Origin: CAYQIM01 sp964417555
Lineage (GTDB): Bacteria > Pseudomonadota > Gammaproteobacteria > Diplorickettsiales > Diplorickettsiaceae
Assembly (NCBI GenBank): GCA_964417555.1
Contig: CAYQIM010000065.1
Span: forward strand, 62,001-126,000
Length of the DNA: 64,000 nt
Direction of reading: 5' to 3'
Shown here: piece after piece, positions 1 through 9,107 of the stretch
Numbering within the stretch: the first letter of the stretch is position 1
Layout of the letters: the number at the start of each line of letters is the position of its first letter
Program-made: the position numbers and the translations under genes
Notes under the pieces: generated by a model
The model's input: only the letters and a program-made list of their open reading frames with translations
Told to the model about the DNA's origin: nothing
The model's database searches: none

Positions 1-806
1 TAGTTAACTGGATCTACTGAGTAATTTTCAGGATTATTCACATTGATAAGAGGCATGAAAGCTCCTTTTTCATCTGTAATAACCGTATTTTCAGGCGAAA
101 TAGGACATCCTTTTTTCTGAAGCACAAAAAGTATAATAGGTAAATAATCAGGTCCTAGCACCAAGTATTGGCTATAAGGCGAAATAATGAGCTTACCATT
201 TTCTACTTTTAGCCTTCCTGCTGCCTTCAAAAAAGTTCCGCAGCCCATGGTCTGATGATTAAAATCAAAATAGTATCTCTGTTCATCAAGAGAAGAAGGA
301 CTTAAAAAAAACTTATTATCATAAGTAATACCAAATTCAGCCCATCCTTTTTTTCCTCGTGTAATCGTAGAATCGAAATTTTTTTTATAAAAACCTGGAA
401 TTTTGGAAGCTTCTATACCCCATCGTTTATTATTTCCTTGGCTATCGTCACCTTTTTTATACCCATAAATTAGTTCATTGGTATTTCTGTTAGCTGCCAT
501 TTCATCTAAAAATAGTTTCAACTTCTCCTTTTCACTAAAACTAGCTTTAGAATCTGTAGAGTTTGGGGTAGAAGTTTGAGAGTCAGCTAATTCTTTTTCC
601 AAGGAAGGAGCTAAAGTCTCGCCCGTTTGTTTTTTTTCCTCTTCAACAGGACTATTCTCTTTAATAGCCTGACTCGCTTTGATGGCCGCATCAAGCCTTT
701 TTCTAGCATACAATAGATTAGGCTGATCGCTTAGTACAGAGATTGATTTAAGGTAATCAATACAAGTATTATTGGCTTGGGATAAATCTTTTTTTTGTTT
801 AATCAT
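1..806 (-). CDS. Hypothetical protein, 3' end beyond window
   Basis: An open frame runs from an ATG at 806 to the window edge without a stop (268 residues seen). The start is preceded by AGGA eight bases upstream. The first 65 residues are polar and probably helical. Residues 55-95 form a Ser/Thr/Glu-rich linker. From about residue 105 the sequence looks globular, with aromatic and Gly-rich stretches (KKGWAEFG, MGCGTFLKAAGRL). No signal peptide, membrane segment or known motif is visible. It stands alone upstream of plsY. I do not recognise it. A host-directed protein is possible given other genes in the window, but nothing in this sequence proves it. Confidence 0.6.
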   Translation of the reverse strand, partial: MIKQKKDLSQANNTCIDYLKSISVLSDQPNLLYARKRLDAAIKASQAIKENSPVEEEKKQTGETLAPSLEKELADSQTSTPNSTDSKASFSEKEKLKLFLDEMAANRNTNELIYGYKKGDDSQGNNKRWGIEASKIPGFYKKNFDSTITRGKKGWAEFGITYDNKFFLSPSSLDEQRYYFDFNHQTMGCGTFLKAAGRLKVENGKLIISPYSQYLVLGPDYLPIILFVLQKKGCPISPENTVITDEKGAFMPLINVNNPENYSVDPVN

Positions 807-934
807 GATTGCTTCCTTGCTGATAGCTTTTTTTATAAGCCTCGATAATATTTATAAAACTAACATAAAAATTAACACAGACAAAGATTTAAATTTATTT
901 TCTTATTAGTCAATAAAAAATAATTAATAAGTTA

Positions 935-1546
935 TTATTTTTTATTTTTTGCTAACAAACTTGATTTACTTAACTTAGGCTCTTCACCCGAAAGTAAGCG
1001 CCGAATATTGGCATGATGTCGAACAATAAGTAAAATGCACATCAGCAAAATAGGAAAATATACAGGTATCGGTAGTAAATAAAATGCATACAAAAATGCT
1101 AATAGCGCTGATGCAATAGACGCTAATGAAATATAACGCAATAAGAGCAGTACAACCAACCAAGCTAATAAAGCAAAAAGGCCAATAGGCCAGGCCAAAG
1201 CCAATAGTCCACCTAACGCGGTAGCTACTCCTTTTCCCCCGCGAAAATTAAAAAAAACAGGAAATAGATGACCTAAGAACGCAAAAAAAGCGATCCATGC
1301 CAAAATAAACAATGGCATTCCTAGATATTTAGCCACTACAACAGGAAGCCACCCTTTAGCCATATCAGCCAATAAAACAATGCTTGCTAGACCTTTTCCT
1401 CCCACTCTTAATACGTTACTGGCACCCGGATTGCCAGAACCTTGCGAACGCGGATCCGGTAGGCCTGCACATTGGCAAACAATAACGGCACTCGACAAAG
1501 AGCCCATAAGATAAGCTAGTAAACAAAAAATTAATGGTAAGTACAT
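935..1546 (-). CDS. plsY: Glycerol-3-phosphate acyltransferase PlsY
   Basis: PlsY is an inner-membrane enzyme that transfers the acyl group of acyl-phosphate to sn-glycerol-3-phosphate, the first step of phospholipid synthesis. About 203 residues with hydrophobic segments throughout. All three family signatures are visible: GSGNPGASN near residues 36-44, RGGKGVAT near 102-109, and a C-terminal HHANIRRL. I chose the ATG at 1546 over the in-frame TTG at 1558 because it gives the usual family length and has GGA seven to eight bases upstream. It is divergent from orn. PlsX, which makes its substrate, is not in the window. Confidence 0.93.
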   Translation of the reverse strand: MYLPLIFCLLAYLMGSLSSAVIVCQCAGLPDPRSQGSGNPGASNVLRVGGKGLASIVLLADMAKGWLPVVVAKYLGMPLFILAWIAFFAFLGHLFPVFFNFRGGKGVATALGGLLALAWPIGLFALLAWLVVLLLLRYISLASIASALLAFLYAFYLLPIPVYFPILLMCILLIVRHHANIRRLLSGEEPKLSKSSLLAKNKK

Positions 1547-1560
1547 ACTCTTTTCCAATT

Positions 1561-1589
1561 CGCAACTTCACATGCAATGGGTATATAAT
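1561..1589 (+). promoter_or_regulatory. Possible promoter of orn-efp
   Basis: A perfect TATAAT lies at 1584-1589, 44 bases before the orn start, in the short divergent plsY/orn spacer. The matching -35 region (around 1561-1566) is poor, so only the -10 supports this call. Confidence 0.35.
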
Positions 1590-1633
1590 GCTATTAAAGC
1601 CTAAATTACAAAGCATACATTATAGAGCATTAC

Positions 1634-2197
1634 ATGACGCCTAAAGCCGATAATTTAATTTGGATCGATCTCGAAATGACGGGACTCGATACCACACAAG
1701 ACAAAATCATCGAAATTGCAACTATTGTTACAAATTCGCAGTTGGAAATTATAGATGAAGGCCCTGTTTTTGCTATCTTTCAACCCGAAAATATCCTAGC
1801 CAATATGGATGATTGGAACAAACGTCAGCACAAAGGCTCAGGATTACTCGATCGTGTTAGGGCAAGTAAAATTTCAGAAGAAGAAGCAGAAAAACAAACA
1901 CTTGAGTTTGTCATGACCCATGTCACTCCCAATAAATCCCCTATGTGTGGTAATAGTATCTGTCAAGATCGCCGCTTCTTAGCCCGCTGTATGCCCACAT
2001 TAGAAAAGTATTTCCATTACCGAAATCTCGACGTCAGCACACTCAAAGAACTGGCTTACCGTTGGAACCCGAGTATTACGGACGGTTTAAAGAAAAAATC
2101 AAAACATTTAGCATTAGAAGACGTTAAAGACTCTATCGCCGAACTACGGTATTATCGCGAGCATCTTTTTAAGCCCAATTTAAATAACCAATCTTAA
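1634..2197 (+). CDS. orn: Oligoribonuclease
   Basis: A DEDDh 3'-5' exonuclease that degrades the two- to five-nucleotide products of mRNA decay (and pGpG) to mononucleotides. At 187 residues it has the usual length. Visible active-site motifs are IDLEMTG at residues 11-17 (first Asp and Glu), CQDRRF with the third acidic residue, and a C-terminal [11 protein letters not shown] stretch carrying the His and last Asp. AGAG lies before the ATG. efp follows after 12 bases, so the two are probably cotranscribed. The enzyme is normally essential, and the gene looks intact. Confidence 0.95.
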   Translation: MTPKADNLIWIDLEMTGLDTTQDKIIEIATIVTNSQLEIIDEGPVFAIFQPENILANMDDWNKRQHKGSGLLDRVRASKISEEEAEKQTLEFVMTHVTPNKSPMCGNSICQDRRFLARCMPTLEKYFHYRNLDVSTLKELAYRWNPSITDGLKKKSKHLALEDVKDSIAELRYYREHLFKPNLNNQS

Positions 2198-2209
2198 AAG
2201 AGGCCCTGT

Positions 2210-2782
2210 ATGGCTTATTACAGTACTAATGAATTAAGAAACGGCATGAGAATCATGCTAGACAATGAACCCTATACGATTTTAGAAAATGAATATGTAA
2301 AACCAGGCAAAGGCCAAGCATTTAACCGGATTAAAATACGTAATCTCAAAAACAATCGAGTTATCGACCGTACCTTAAAATCAGGTGACAGTGTACTTGC
2401 CGCTGATGTATTTGATATTGAAGCCCAATACCTTTATAACGATGGGCAGGTCTGGCACTTTATGGCCGCGGATACCTTTGAACAATATGTCGCTGACGCC
2501 GCCGCTGTTGCCCAAGCCAAACCCTGGTTGAAGGAGCAGGATACCTGTGTATTAACACTCTTCAATGGTTCGCCTTTGACTGTCGCGCCTCCTAATTTCG
2601 TGGTCTTAAAAATCGTTGACACAGATCCCGGCGTGCGTGGAGATACTTCGGGCGGAGGTGGTAAACCCGCCACCTTAGAGACAGGCGCTGTGGTACGAGT
2701 TCCGTTGTTTATCCAAATTGGTGAATTGATAAAAGTCGATACGCGCACGGGCGCTTACCTAGCTCGTGTAAAAGCACCTTAG
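2210..2782 (+). CDS. efp: Elongation factor P
   Basis: EF-P binds between the ribosomal P and E sites and relieves stalling at consecutive prolines. The 190-residue protein has three beta-barrel domains of normal length. The loop PGKGQAF places Lys34 at the position that EpmA/EpmB beta-lysylate in E. coli, which predicts lysine-type modification. The enzymes are not in this window. AGAGG is seven bases before the ATG. The TAG stop is shared with the left end of a palindromic repeat that begins at 2780, so the repeat forms the 3' end of the transcript. Confidence 0.96.
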   Translation: MAYYSTNELRNGMRIMLDNEPYTILENEYVKPGKGQAFNRIKIRNLKNNRVIDRTLKSGDSVLAADVFDIEAQYLYNDGQVWHFMAADTFEQYVADAAAVAQAKPWLKEQDTCVLTLFNGSPLTVAPPNFVVLKIVDTDPGVRGDTSGGGGKPATLETGAVVRVPLFIQIGELIKVDTRTGAYLARVKAP

Positions 2783-2892
2783 AACGTCTTCAAGCGCATG
2801 ATGACGGTCAAGAAACATTGTTTTTTTGTGTTTCACTACTCGAAAAATAGTGTTTCATGTCTCGTCCTAGCCTATTTAAAGATATGTTCTTA
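2780..2892. repeat. Palindromic element, type-II arms, core partly deleted (copy F)
   Basis: Starts in the efp stop codon with TAGAACGTCTTC and ends with GATATGTTCTTA. Internally it carries CGATGACGGTCAAG-like and GTCTCGTCCTAG blocks and a shortened TGTGTTTC-ACTACTCG core. Compared with the full copies at 45862 and 50134, the middle (ACATACTT to CGATACT) is missing and the arms have drifted. It is flanked by TA at both ends, like the other copies. Confidence 0.75.
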
Positions 2893-3017
2893 AAAATCCA
2901 GTCCCTATTCAGATTGGTAAAATTTTGACCAATTCAGCATCATTTTATGGTAATTATCACGGTCTTTGCTAGGCTTAAAAGGAGAAGTATTTTTTATGCT
3001 TTAACGGGAGCTTATCT

Positions 3018-3107
3018 ATGAACAAACATGATAAAAAACATCCATTTCAACACCAAGGTGGCGGTGCTAGCAAACCACAATGGCCAGGACAAAAGGACAA
3101 ACGCTAA
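3018..3107 (+). CDS. Candidate 29-residue basic peptide
   Basis: ATG to TAA encodes 29 residues starting MNKHDKKHPFQHQ, then GGGAS and a Lys/Gln/Pro-rich end (WPGQKDKR). GGGAG sits seven bases before the ATG, and a strong intrinsic terminator follows at 3176. The composition is highly charged with no hydrophobic segment, so a membrane toxin is unlikely. I do not recognise a family. A complete signal set (SD, ORF, terminator) in an otherwise repeat-filled spacer is the main support. An alternative is a small RNA with a chance ORF. Confidence 0.5.
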   Translation: MNKHDKKHPFQHQGGGASKPQWPGQKDKR

Positions 3108-3129
3108 TAGATCATATATTTGGCAAACA

Positions 3130-3149
3130 AATCGCTAACGTTAGCGATT
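3130..3149. other. Perfect 20-base palindrome
   Basis: AATCGCTAAC followed immediately by its reverse complement GTTAGCGATT, with no loop. It lies between the small ORF and the terminator. A dimeric-regulator operator or RNA hairpin is possible; no factor can be named. Confidence 0.6.
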
Positions 3150-3175
3150 AGCTTTTAGGGCAGGAGCGGAAAAGT

Positions 3176-3205
3176 GTGGGTGGTCTTTCGACCACCCACT
3201 TTTTT
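3176..3205 (+). terminator. Strong Rho-independent terminator
   Basis: A perfect 10-base stem (GTGGGTGGTC / GACCACCCAC) with a TTTC loop is followed by six T residues. It reads on the plus strand, 68 bases after the small ORF stop, and would also end efp read-through transcripts. Confidence 0.9.
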
Positions 3206-3290
3206 ACACGTCGTATTTGTCGTCCCTCGCACGTGCCCGAACCAAAGTTAAAGCCACATTAAACAGCAGATTTTAAATGGAGAGCAAGGC

Positions 3291-3349
3291 AGTGGCTTTT
3301 CGAGGAAGCAGAGTTTAAATAGTAAATGAGCATCCGCAGAAAAGCCACT
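3291..3349. repeat. Short palindromic element, family 2, copy 1
   Basis: Outer arms AGTGGCTTTTC (3291-3301) and GAAAAGCCACT (3339-3349) are perfect complements over 11 bases. The interior reads GAGGAAGCAGAGTTTA...TAAATGAGCATCCGCAG, which matches copies at 3417 and 17082 although the arms differ. The spacer 2893-3505 holds this, copy 2, the small ORF and a fragment (3212-3245, CCCTCGCACG...CCGAA) of a third repeat; nothing else was recognised. Confidence 0.75.
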
Positions 3350-3416
3350 AACGCCGCTATCCGTGAAAAGCCATCATTCTTTTTGTTAAAGGAAGATTTT
3401 GGATGGAGAGCGCGGC

Positions 3417-3477
3417 GCCGACTTTTCGAGGAACGGAGTTTACTTGCGTGTAAATGAGTACCGCAGATAAAGTCGGC
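3417..3477. repeat. Short palindromic element, family 2, copy 2
   Basis: Outer arms GCCGACTTT (3417-3425) and AAAGTCGGC (3469-3477) pair perfectly. Inside is GAGGAACGGAGTTTAC, a six-base loop, then GTAAATGAGTACCGCAG. TTTAC/GTAAA and CGG/CCG can pair. It is preceded, like copy 1, by a GATTTT..ATGGAGAGC segment, so the repeat unit extends about 30 bases to the left. Confidence 0.75.
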
Positions 3478-3505
3478 AACAAAGCTCTACGCCAAAAGCT
3501 GACTT

Positions 3506-4423
3506 TTAATGCCGTTCGACGAGACGACGCGGAGCTACCCGACCATCCTCAAGAATTTCGCCTACACCGATAAATTGATCGTTGACCGTATGAATCAAAC
3601 GTACCCACCCCGTTTTAGGTAAATTGGGAAGTAATACCGCTTGACCACGATAAAGATAATACGCCGCAGCTTGCGATATTTTTATTACTGGCCATGTGTA
3701 TAATAAAGTTTCCAAAGGTAATAAGCAATGATCGCGTTCTTCTTGTGTCAACCCTTCGAGTTTCTCTAGAGATATCATTCCTTGTTCATTATAACTACCT
3801 ACACTGAGTCGGCGTAACCCTTGCACATAAGCACCGCACCCTAAAGCCTCTCCTATATCCTCTATCAATGTACGAATATAAGTTCCTTTAGTACAAGTAA
3901 TTTCCAAATTAATACTATTTTCGGTCATTTCTAACAAGTTTAATGAATGCACCGTCACTTCACGGGCGGTGCGTCCAATGGTAATACCTTGACGCGCAAG
4001 TTCGTATAGCGGCTGACCTTTAAACTTTAATGCAGAAAACATAGGTGGAATCTGTGAAATAACACCGCGAAAAGTGGACAGTATGGCCTCTAATTGTTCA
4101 AAACAAGAAGGCAATATAGCTCGCGTTTCTATAACTTCACCTTCTGCATCCCCCGTTTTTGTTTTCATTCCTAGACGCGCACTGACCCAATAGGATTTAT
4201 CAGCTTCTAATAAAAATTGGGAAAATTTGGTGGCTTCACCAAAACAAAGTGGTAATAACCCAGTCGCTAAGGGATCTAAGCTCCCCGTATGACCTGCTTT
4301 TTTTGCTGAGAATAATCGTTTAACGGCTTGCAGCGCTTGATTAGAAGTCATTCCTTTAGATTTATCAAGCAACAAAATACCGCTGACTAAGCGCTTGGAT
4401 GATTTTAATTGAAGAGCACGCAT
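3506..4423 (-). CDS. truB: tRNA pseudouridine(55) synthase TruB
   Basis: Makes the universal pseudouridine 55 in the T-loop of tRNAs. 305 residues, normal length. The catalytic motif HTGSLDPLATGLLP has its Asp at residue 50. A C-terminal PUA-type region follows (VLLPNLP, GWVRL, FIGVGEI). It is the last gene of the nusA-infB-rbfA cluster in this window; rpsO and pnp, which often follow, are absent here. A palindromic spacer of 122 bases separates it from rbfA. No clear SD was seen before the ATG. Confidence 0.95.
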   Translation of the reverse strand: MRALQLKSSKRLVSGILLLDKSKGMTSNQALQAVKRLFSAKKAGHTGSLDPLATGLLPLCFGEATKFSQFLLEADKSYWVSARLGMKTKTGDAEGEVIETRAILPSCFEQLEAILSTFRGVISQIPPMFSALKFKGQPLYELARQGITIGRTAREVTVHSLNLLEMTENSINLEITCTKGTYIRTLIEDIGEALGCGAYVQGLRRLSVGSYNEQGMISLEKLEGLTQEERDHCLLPLETLLYTWPVIKISQAAAYYLYRGQAVLLPNLPKTGWVRLIHTVNDQFIGVGEILEDGRVAPRRLVERH

Positions 4424-4449
4424 AAAAATTATTATTGTAAAAGTGTTCT

Positions 4450-4540
4450 ATACGCATAGCAATGAGATTTTTGGCAAGTGTCGTGAAGAGGATTACGAAT
4501 CAAACGGTTTTACTGCCAAAAACTCAAGTGCGAAGCGTAT
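4450..4540. repeat. Palindromic spacer element (family 3-like)
   Basis: Left arm ATACGC..AGCAATGAGATTTTTGGCAAGT-like and right arm ACTGCCAAAAACTCAAGTGCGAAGCGTAT are imperfect inverted copies. The minus-strand reading of the right arm (ATACGCTTCGCACTTGAG then TTTTTGG) matches sequence at 17164 and 49459, so this belongs to an interspersed family. Confidence 0.55.
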
Positions 4541-4545
4541 TGTAA

Positions 4546-4932
4546 TTATTCAGAACGTTTTGTTTGATCCTTAGTAATAGCTTCGTCGATTAAATCATAT
4601 AAATGTTGATTCTTTTCATCTAAATCATCATAAAAAAAACGTAATCTCGGCATAACGCGTAGCTTCAGTCGTTGGGCTAACGCATAACGTAAACGCGAGG
4701 CTGCTTTTTTAAGCAGTTTAACCGTTACTGCTTTCACTTCCTTATCTTGCCCAGATTCAAGATCAAGTTGAGTAAATAATATATCGGCATAACCTAAATC
4801 CTTGGTAACCTTAACTCCAGTAATCGTAATAAAGCGCAACCTGGGATCTGCTATTTCTTTCTGCAAAATAGCGGTTAATTCCTTATGAACACAATCTGCA
4901 ATACGTTCAGTTCGGCTATATTCTTTAGGCAT
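4546..4932 (-). CDS. rbfA: 30S ribosome-binding factor RbfA
   Basis: A late-stage 30S assembly and cold-adaptation factor that binds near the 16S central pseudoknot. 128 residues forming a small KH-like fold. Recognisable stretches are RTERIADCVHKELTAILQKE near the N-terminus, DPRLRFITITGV, and the C-terminal PRLRFFYDD. It starts one base after the infB stop, so translation is probably coupled. Length and content are normal. Confidence 0.94.
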   Translation of the reverse strand: MPKEYSRTERIADCVHKELTAILQKEIADPRLRFITITGVKVTKDLGYADILFTQLDLESGQDKEVKAVTVKLLKKAASRLRYALAQRLKLRVMPRLRFFYDDLDEKNQHLYDLIDEAITKDQTKRSE

Positions 4933-4933
4933 A

Positions 4934-7411
4934 TCAGATACTTCTTGCTACCGAAGTACGTTCATAGACTTCGATAAGATCCCCAACACGGATATTGGTA
5001 TAGTTTTTGATACCAATACCACATTCCATTCCATTCCGTACTTCAGTTGCATCTTCCTTAAAGCGACGTAATGAGTGTATTTCGCCCTCATGCATAACAA
5101 CATTATCGCGTAGTATTCGAATAGGTGCATTCCGTCGTACCACTCCTTGTGTCACCATACAACCGGCGATAACACCGAGTTTGGCAGAACGAAAAACTTC
5201 TCTGATCTCAGCCATTCCCAAAATAGTTTCTTTTATTTCAGGTGATAATAGACCATTCATAACATTTTTAACTTGGTCAATCAGCTCATAAATAATACTG
5301 TAATAATGCATTATTAGGCCTTCTCGCTCAACGATGCGTTTTGCGGTGACATCAGCTCTGACATTAAAACCTAGCACCAAGGCTTTAGAAGCCAAAGCCA
5401 GATTGGCATCAGATTCCGTAATTGCACCGACGCCCGCGTAAACGATTTTTACTTTAACTTCAGGAGTCGACAATTTATTTAAGGTTTCTTGTATTGCCTC
5501 AGCAGAACCTTGTACATCCGTTTTTAAAATAATATTTAGGACCTTAGCTTGACCTTCGTCGAGATGGCCAAAAATATCTTCTGCTTTAAGCGCACGCTGT
5601 TGAGCCAATTTAGTTTCACGTAATTTACTTTCGCGAAATAAAGCAATTTCACGCGCTTTGCGTTCATCGGCAACAACAACCGCTTCATCACCAGCTACAG
5701 GTGCCGTCGATAAACCTAATACCTCAACCGGCATAGAAGGGCCTGCGGATTCAACAATTTGGCCCCGCTCATCCAATAAAGCACGTACGCGACCATGAGC
5801 CACGCCCGCTAATAAAATATCACCTTTAGCTATTTTTCCACGCTGAACAAGCACCGTCACAACAGGTCCCCTTCCCTTATCTAAGCGTGATTCAATAACG
5901 ATTCCTTGTCCTGGCCCTTCTTGTGGCGCTTTGAGCTCTAACACTTCCGCCTGCAATAATAACGCTTCCAGTAAGTTATCAATTCCAGCTCCGGTTTTTG
6001 CCGAAACAGGAACTAGCATGGTATCACCACCCAAATCTTCAGAAATAAGTTCGTATTTTAATAGCTCATTTTTAATTCTATCGAAATTGGCTTCCGGCTT
6101 ATCAATTTTATTTACCGCAACAACAATGGGAACATTAGCCGCTTTCGCATGTTGAATCGCTTCGATAGTCTGAGGCATCACACCATCATCGGCGGCAACG
6201 ACTAATACAACAATATCAGTTACTCGCGTACCCCGCGCTCGCATGGCAGTAAAAGCCGAGTGACCCGGCGTATCTAAAAAAGTAACAACTCCCTTAGGTG
6301 TTTTCACATGGTACGCACCAATGTGCTGGGTGATGCCACCGGCTTCTCCCTGTGTGACTTTAGTGCGCCGAATATAATCTAAAAGCGAAGTTTTCCCATG
6401 ATCCACGTGCCCCATAATAGTCACTACGGGAGGACGAGAGAGTAATTCACCCATTTGTTGTTGGGTGATATGCACTAAGCCTTCTTCTAAGGCATTCGAG
6501 CTGATGGGCTTAGCCATGTGTCCCATTTCTTCAACAACAATAATGGCGGTGTCTTGTTCAATAGGCTGATTAATCGTAGCAATAACACCTAGCTTCATTA
6601 ACGATTTAATTACTTCCGCTGCTTTGACTGACATCTTTCCTGCCAACTCACTCACAGTAATCGTTTCAGGAATACCTACTTCGTGTTTTACCGCTTCTGT
6701 GGGTCTTTCAAATTGCTGTTGCAGGAATTGATCGGCTCTTTTATGTTTACCACCACTCTTTCTTCGATGCCGATAGGGATCATCCGTTTCATCAGCCCAT
6801 TGATAGATACTCTTATGTCGATACTTCGTCATGTCCTTTTCTTTTAAGCTGCGTGCTTTATGTTTTTTATCGCGCTCAGCTTTATCTTTATTTGTTGCCA
6901 ACACAGCTGTTGTTTTTTCAAGCGGTTTTAATTTTTTTTCAGTTTCTGCAGATGCCGAAATCTGTTCTGTTTGAGGTGTTTCTCGCTGATCGCTTTTCGA
7001 TTCTTCATCTGCGATCGAAACATTATCGGTTTGTGTTGAGGGTGAACTCGCAGATGCTGCGCTTGATTTCGATGACGTGGGCGACAAGACATTTTCCCGT
7101 GCCGCTTTTTCACGTTCGAGTTTCTCTTGTACGGCCGCTAATTCTTTTTCTTTTGCTTCGGCTTCTTTAGCACGATTCGTTTCTTCATCAATTAAACCTT
7201 CGTTACTCTTGACGTAGGTCCTTTTTTTACGAACTTGTACCTTGACAGTCGTCGCTTTACCCGAAGCCGCTTTGACTTTAAGTATAGTATTGCTTTTACG
7301 AGTCCTCGTTAACGTAATAAGCTTTTTAGGATTATTATCCGTAGCGGTTTTCTTTTCATTCTCATGAGAAGAAACGTTGTTTGTCACTTTATCTTTGATA
7401 CTTTCTGTCAT
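4934..7411 (-). CDS. infB: Translation initiation factor IF-2
   Basis: The GTPase that brings fMet-tRNA to the 30S subunit and promotes subunit joining. 825 residues. The first ~200 are a charged, low-complexity Lys/Glu/Ser region typical of IF-2 N-termini. An IF2_N segment lies near 240-300. The G domain has G1 GHVDHGKT at residues 334-341, then DTPGH and NKID. The C-terminal beta-barrels bind fMet-tRNA. AGGAGAGG precedes the ATG. The gene lies 144 bases downstream of nusA, with a hairpin repeat in the gap. Confidence 0.97.
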   Translation of the reverse strand: MTESIKDKVTNNVSSHENEKKTATDNNPKKLITLTRTRKSNTILKVKAASGKATTVKVQVRKKRTYVKSNEGLIDEETNRAKEAEAKEKELAAVQEKLEREKAARENVLSPTSSKSSAASASSPSTQTDNVSIADEESKSDQRETPQTEQISASAETEKKLKPLEKTTAVLATNKDKAERDKKHKARSLKEKDMTKYRHKSIYQWADETDDPYRHRRKSGGKHKRADQFLQQQFERPTEAVKHEVGIPETITVSELAGKMSVKAAEVIKSLMKLGVIATINQPIEQDTAIIVVEEMGHMAKPISSNALEEGLVHITQQQMGELLSRPPVVTIMGHVDHGKTSLLDYIRRTKVTQGEAGGITQHIGAYHVKTPKGVVTFLDTPGHSAFTAMRARGTRVTDIVVLVVAADDGVMPQTIEAIQHAKAANVPIVVAVNKIDKPEANFDRIKNELLKYELISEDLGGDTMLVPVSAKTGAGIDNLLEALLLQAEVLELKAPQEGPGQGIVIESRLDKGRGPVVTVLVQRGKIAKGDILLAGVAHGRVRALLDERGQIVESAGPSMPVEVLGLSTAPVAGDEAVVVADERKAREIALFRESKLRETKLAQQRALKAEDIFGHLDEGQAKVLNIILKTDVQGSAEAIQETLNKLSTPEVKVKIVYAGVGAITESDANLALASKALVLGFNVRADVTAKRIVEREGLIMHYYSIIYELIDQVKNVMNGLLSPEIKETILGMAEIREVFRSAKLGVIAGCMVTQGVVRRNAPIRILRDNVVMHEGEIHSLRRFKEDATEVRNGMECGIGIKNYTNIRVGDLIEVYERTSVARSI

Positions 7412-7457
7412 GCGATGCCTCTCCTGCCAATAGTGTGACAGCTTAGCTAAAACCTAA

Positions 7458-7496
7458 GCGCGTGACGTCATTTAGCACGATGATGACACGCCCTAA
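7458..7496. repeat. Palindromic element, type-I arm, solo hairpin (copy A)
   Basis: GCGTGACGTCATTTAGCACG and ATGATGACACGCCCT form an imperfect hairpin. It matches the left arm of the full element at 49313 (GTCGTCATTTAGCACGATGATG). A separate GCTTAG...CTAAGC hairpin lies just to its left. The repeat fills the infB-nusA spacer. Confidence 0.6.
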
Positions 7497-7555
7497 CATA
7501 GTCCAGTCTAATTCGAATTCAAAATTAAAACCTATAACGGCTTACCCTCTAACCT

Positions 7556-9094
7556 CTATCCCGCTCTTTTCTCTTCTTCTTCAAACCAATGCGCACGCGC
7601 TGCCATAATAAGCTTCCCGGCCTTTTCTCGCTCTAAATCGATGATCTCTAGCAGATCATCAACAGAAAGTTCCGCTAATGCTTCTCGTGACGAAACACCT
7701 TCCTTCGCCAAAATAGCTGCAATTTCTGCCGTCATTCCCTCAACAGCCAATAGATCTTGACTAACTTCTAACGGATTTTTCTTCTCATTTTTATCAGTAC
7801 TTGAAACACGCGTCGCCAGAACTTCCTTCGCACGTGTTTGCAGCGCCTCTACAAGCTCCTCATCAAATTCTTCAATATCGAGTAACTCATTTTCGGAGAC
7901 ATAAGCAATTTCTTCTAAACTGGTAAAACCTTCACGAGCTAGCACCTGCGCAAGTTCTTCATCAATCCCTAATTGCTCCATAAAAAGACTTTGTAAACTT
8001 TCAGATTCTTTAACAACTTTTTTAGCTGCGTCCTCTACCGTAATAACGTTAATTGTCCAACCGGTTAATTCGCTGGCCAAGCGCACATTTTGCCCATTTC
8101 TACCAATGGCTTGCGATAATTGATCCTCTTGTACGGCCACATCCATGACATGCGTATCTTCATCAACAACAATAGAAGCCACTTCAGCAGGAGCCATCAC
8201 ATTAATCACTAATTGAACAGGGTTATCATCCCATAACATGATGTCGATACGCTCACCGGCTAATTCACTTGAAACAGCCTGTACACGTGCACCACGCATT
8301 CCTACGCAAGCACCAATGGGATCAATACGCCCATCATTGGTTTTAACTGCAATCTTAGCGCGTGAACCTGGATCACGGGCAGCGCTTTTGATTTCAATGA
8401 GTTCTTCACCAATCTCGGGAACTTCTATTTTAAATAATTCAATCAGCATCTCAGGACGTGCACGACTCATGAGTAATTGTGGACCACGAATTTGTGGATT
8501 AACCATGTATAAATAGCCGCGTAACCGATCTTCAGAACGTACTTCTTCACGTGGAATCATTTCATCGCGAGGAACAAATGCTTCCACACCACTGCCTAAA
8601 TCCACAATTAAGCCTTCTCGCGTAATACGTTTGACAATCCCTGACAACAATTCACCGATACGTGCTGTATACGCGTCTGCTATTTTAGCACGTTCAGCCT
8701 CACGGACTTTCTGGATGATCACTTGCTTCGCTGTTTGGGCAGCAATTCTGCCAAACTCTACCGAAGGCATAGGTTCTTCGATAACGTCGCCTACTTTACT
8801 GTCCGCCTTGCGCTGCTTCGCTACGCTTAAAGGGATATGCTTTAGTGGATCAAAAGCCATCTCAGGGTTTGTGTTATCTGACGCGGTCAATTCATCAGCA
8901 ACCACAGTCCAACAGCGGAACGTCTTGTAGTCACCCGTACGATGATCGATAGCTACCCGAACATCAATATCTTTGCCCGCTTTTTTCTTAGTAGCCATCG
9001 CTAAAGCGGCTTCTATCGCTTTAAAAATAAGCTCTTTATTGACGTCTTTCTCGTTTGATACTGTCTCTGCTACTAATAAGATATTTTTTCCCAT
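7556..9094 (-). CDS. nusA: Transcription termination/antitermination factor NusA
   Basis: Binds RNA polymerase and modulates pausing, termination and rRNA antitermination. 512 residues with the usual order: N-terminal RNAP-binding domain (about 1-125), S1 domain (about 135-200, ending MIPREE), two KH domains (GACVGMRGARVQAV and QAIGRNGQNVRLA), and two C-terminal acidic helix-hairpin repeats (about 365-500). A GGAGGC sequence precedes the ATG. It starts 13 bases after the rimP stop. The acidic C-terminal repeats indicate the proteobacterial form. Confidence 0.97.
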   Translation of the reverse strand: MGKNILLVAETVSNEKDVNKELIFKAIEAALAMATKKKAGKDIDVRVAIDHRTGDYKTFRCWTVVADELTASDNTNPEMAFDPLKHIPLSVAKQRKADSKVGDVIEEPMPSVEFGRIAAQTAKQVIIQKVREAERAKIADAYTARIGELLSGIVKRITREGLIVDLGSGVEAFVPRDEMIPREEVRSEDRLRGYLYMVNPQIRGPQLLMSRARPEMLIELFKIEVPEIGEELIEIKSAARDPGSRAKIAVKTNDGRIDPIGACVGMRGARVQAVSSELAGERIDIMLWDDNPVQLVINVMAPAEVASIVVDEDTHVMDVAVQEDQLSQAIGRNGQNVRLASELTGWTINVITVEDAAKKVVKESESLQSLFMEQLGIDEELAQVLAREGFTSLEEIAYVSENELLDIEEFDEELVEALQTRAKEVLATRVSSTDKNEKKNPLEVSQDLLAVEGMTAEIAAILAKEGVSSREALAELSVDDLLEIIDLEREKAGKLIMAARAHWFEEEEKRAG

Positions 9095-9107
9095 AGCCTG
9101 CCTCCGC

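Noticed and set aside
3212..3505. A CRISPR array, because of two similar spaced repeats
   Set aside because: The units are long, imperfect, self-complementary and only two in number, with no regular spacers and no cas genes.
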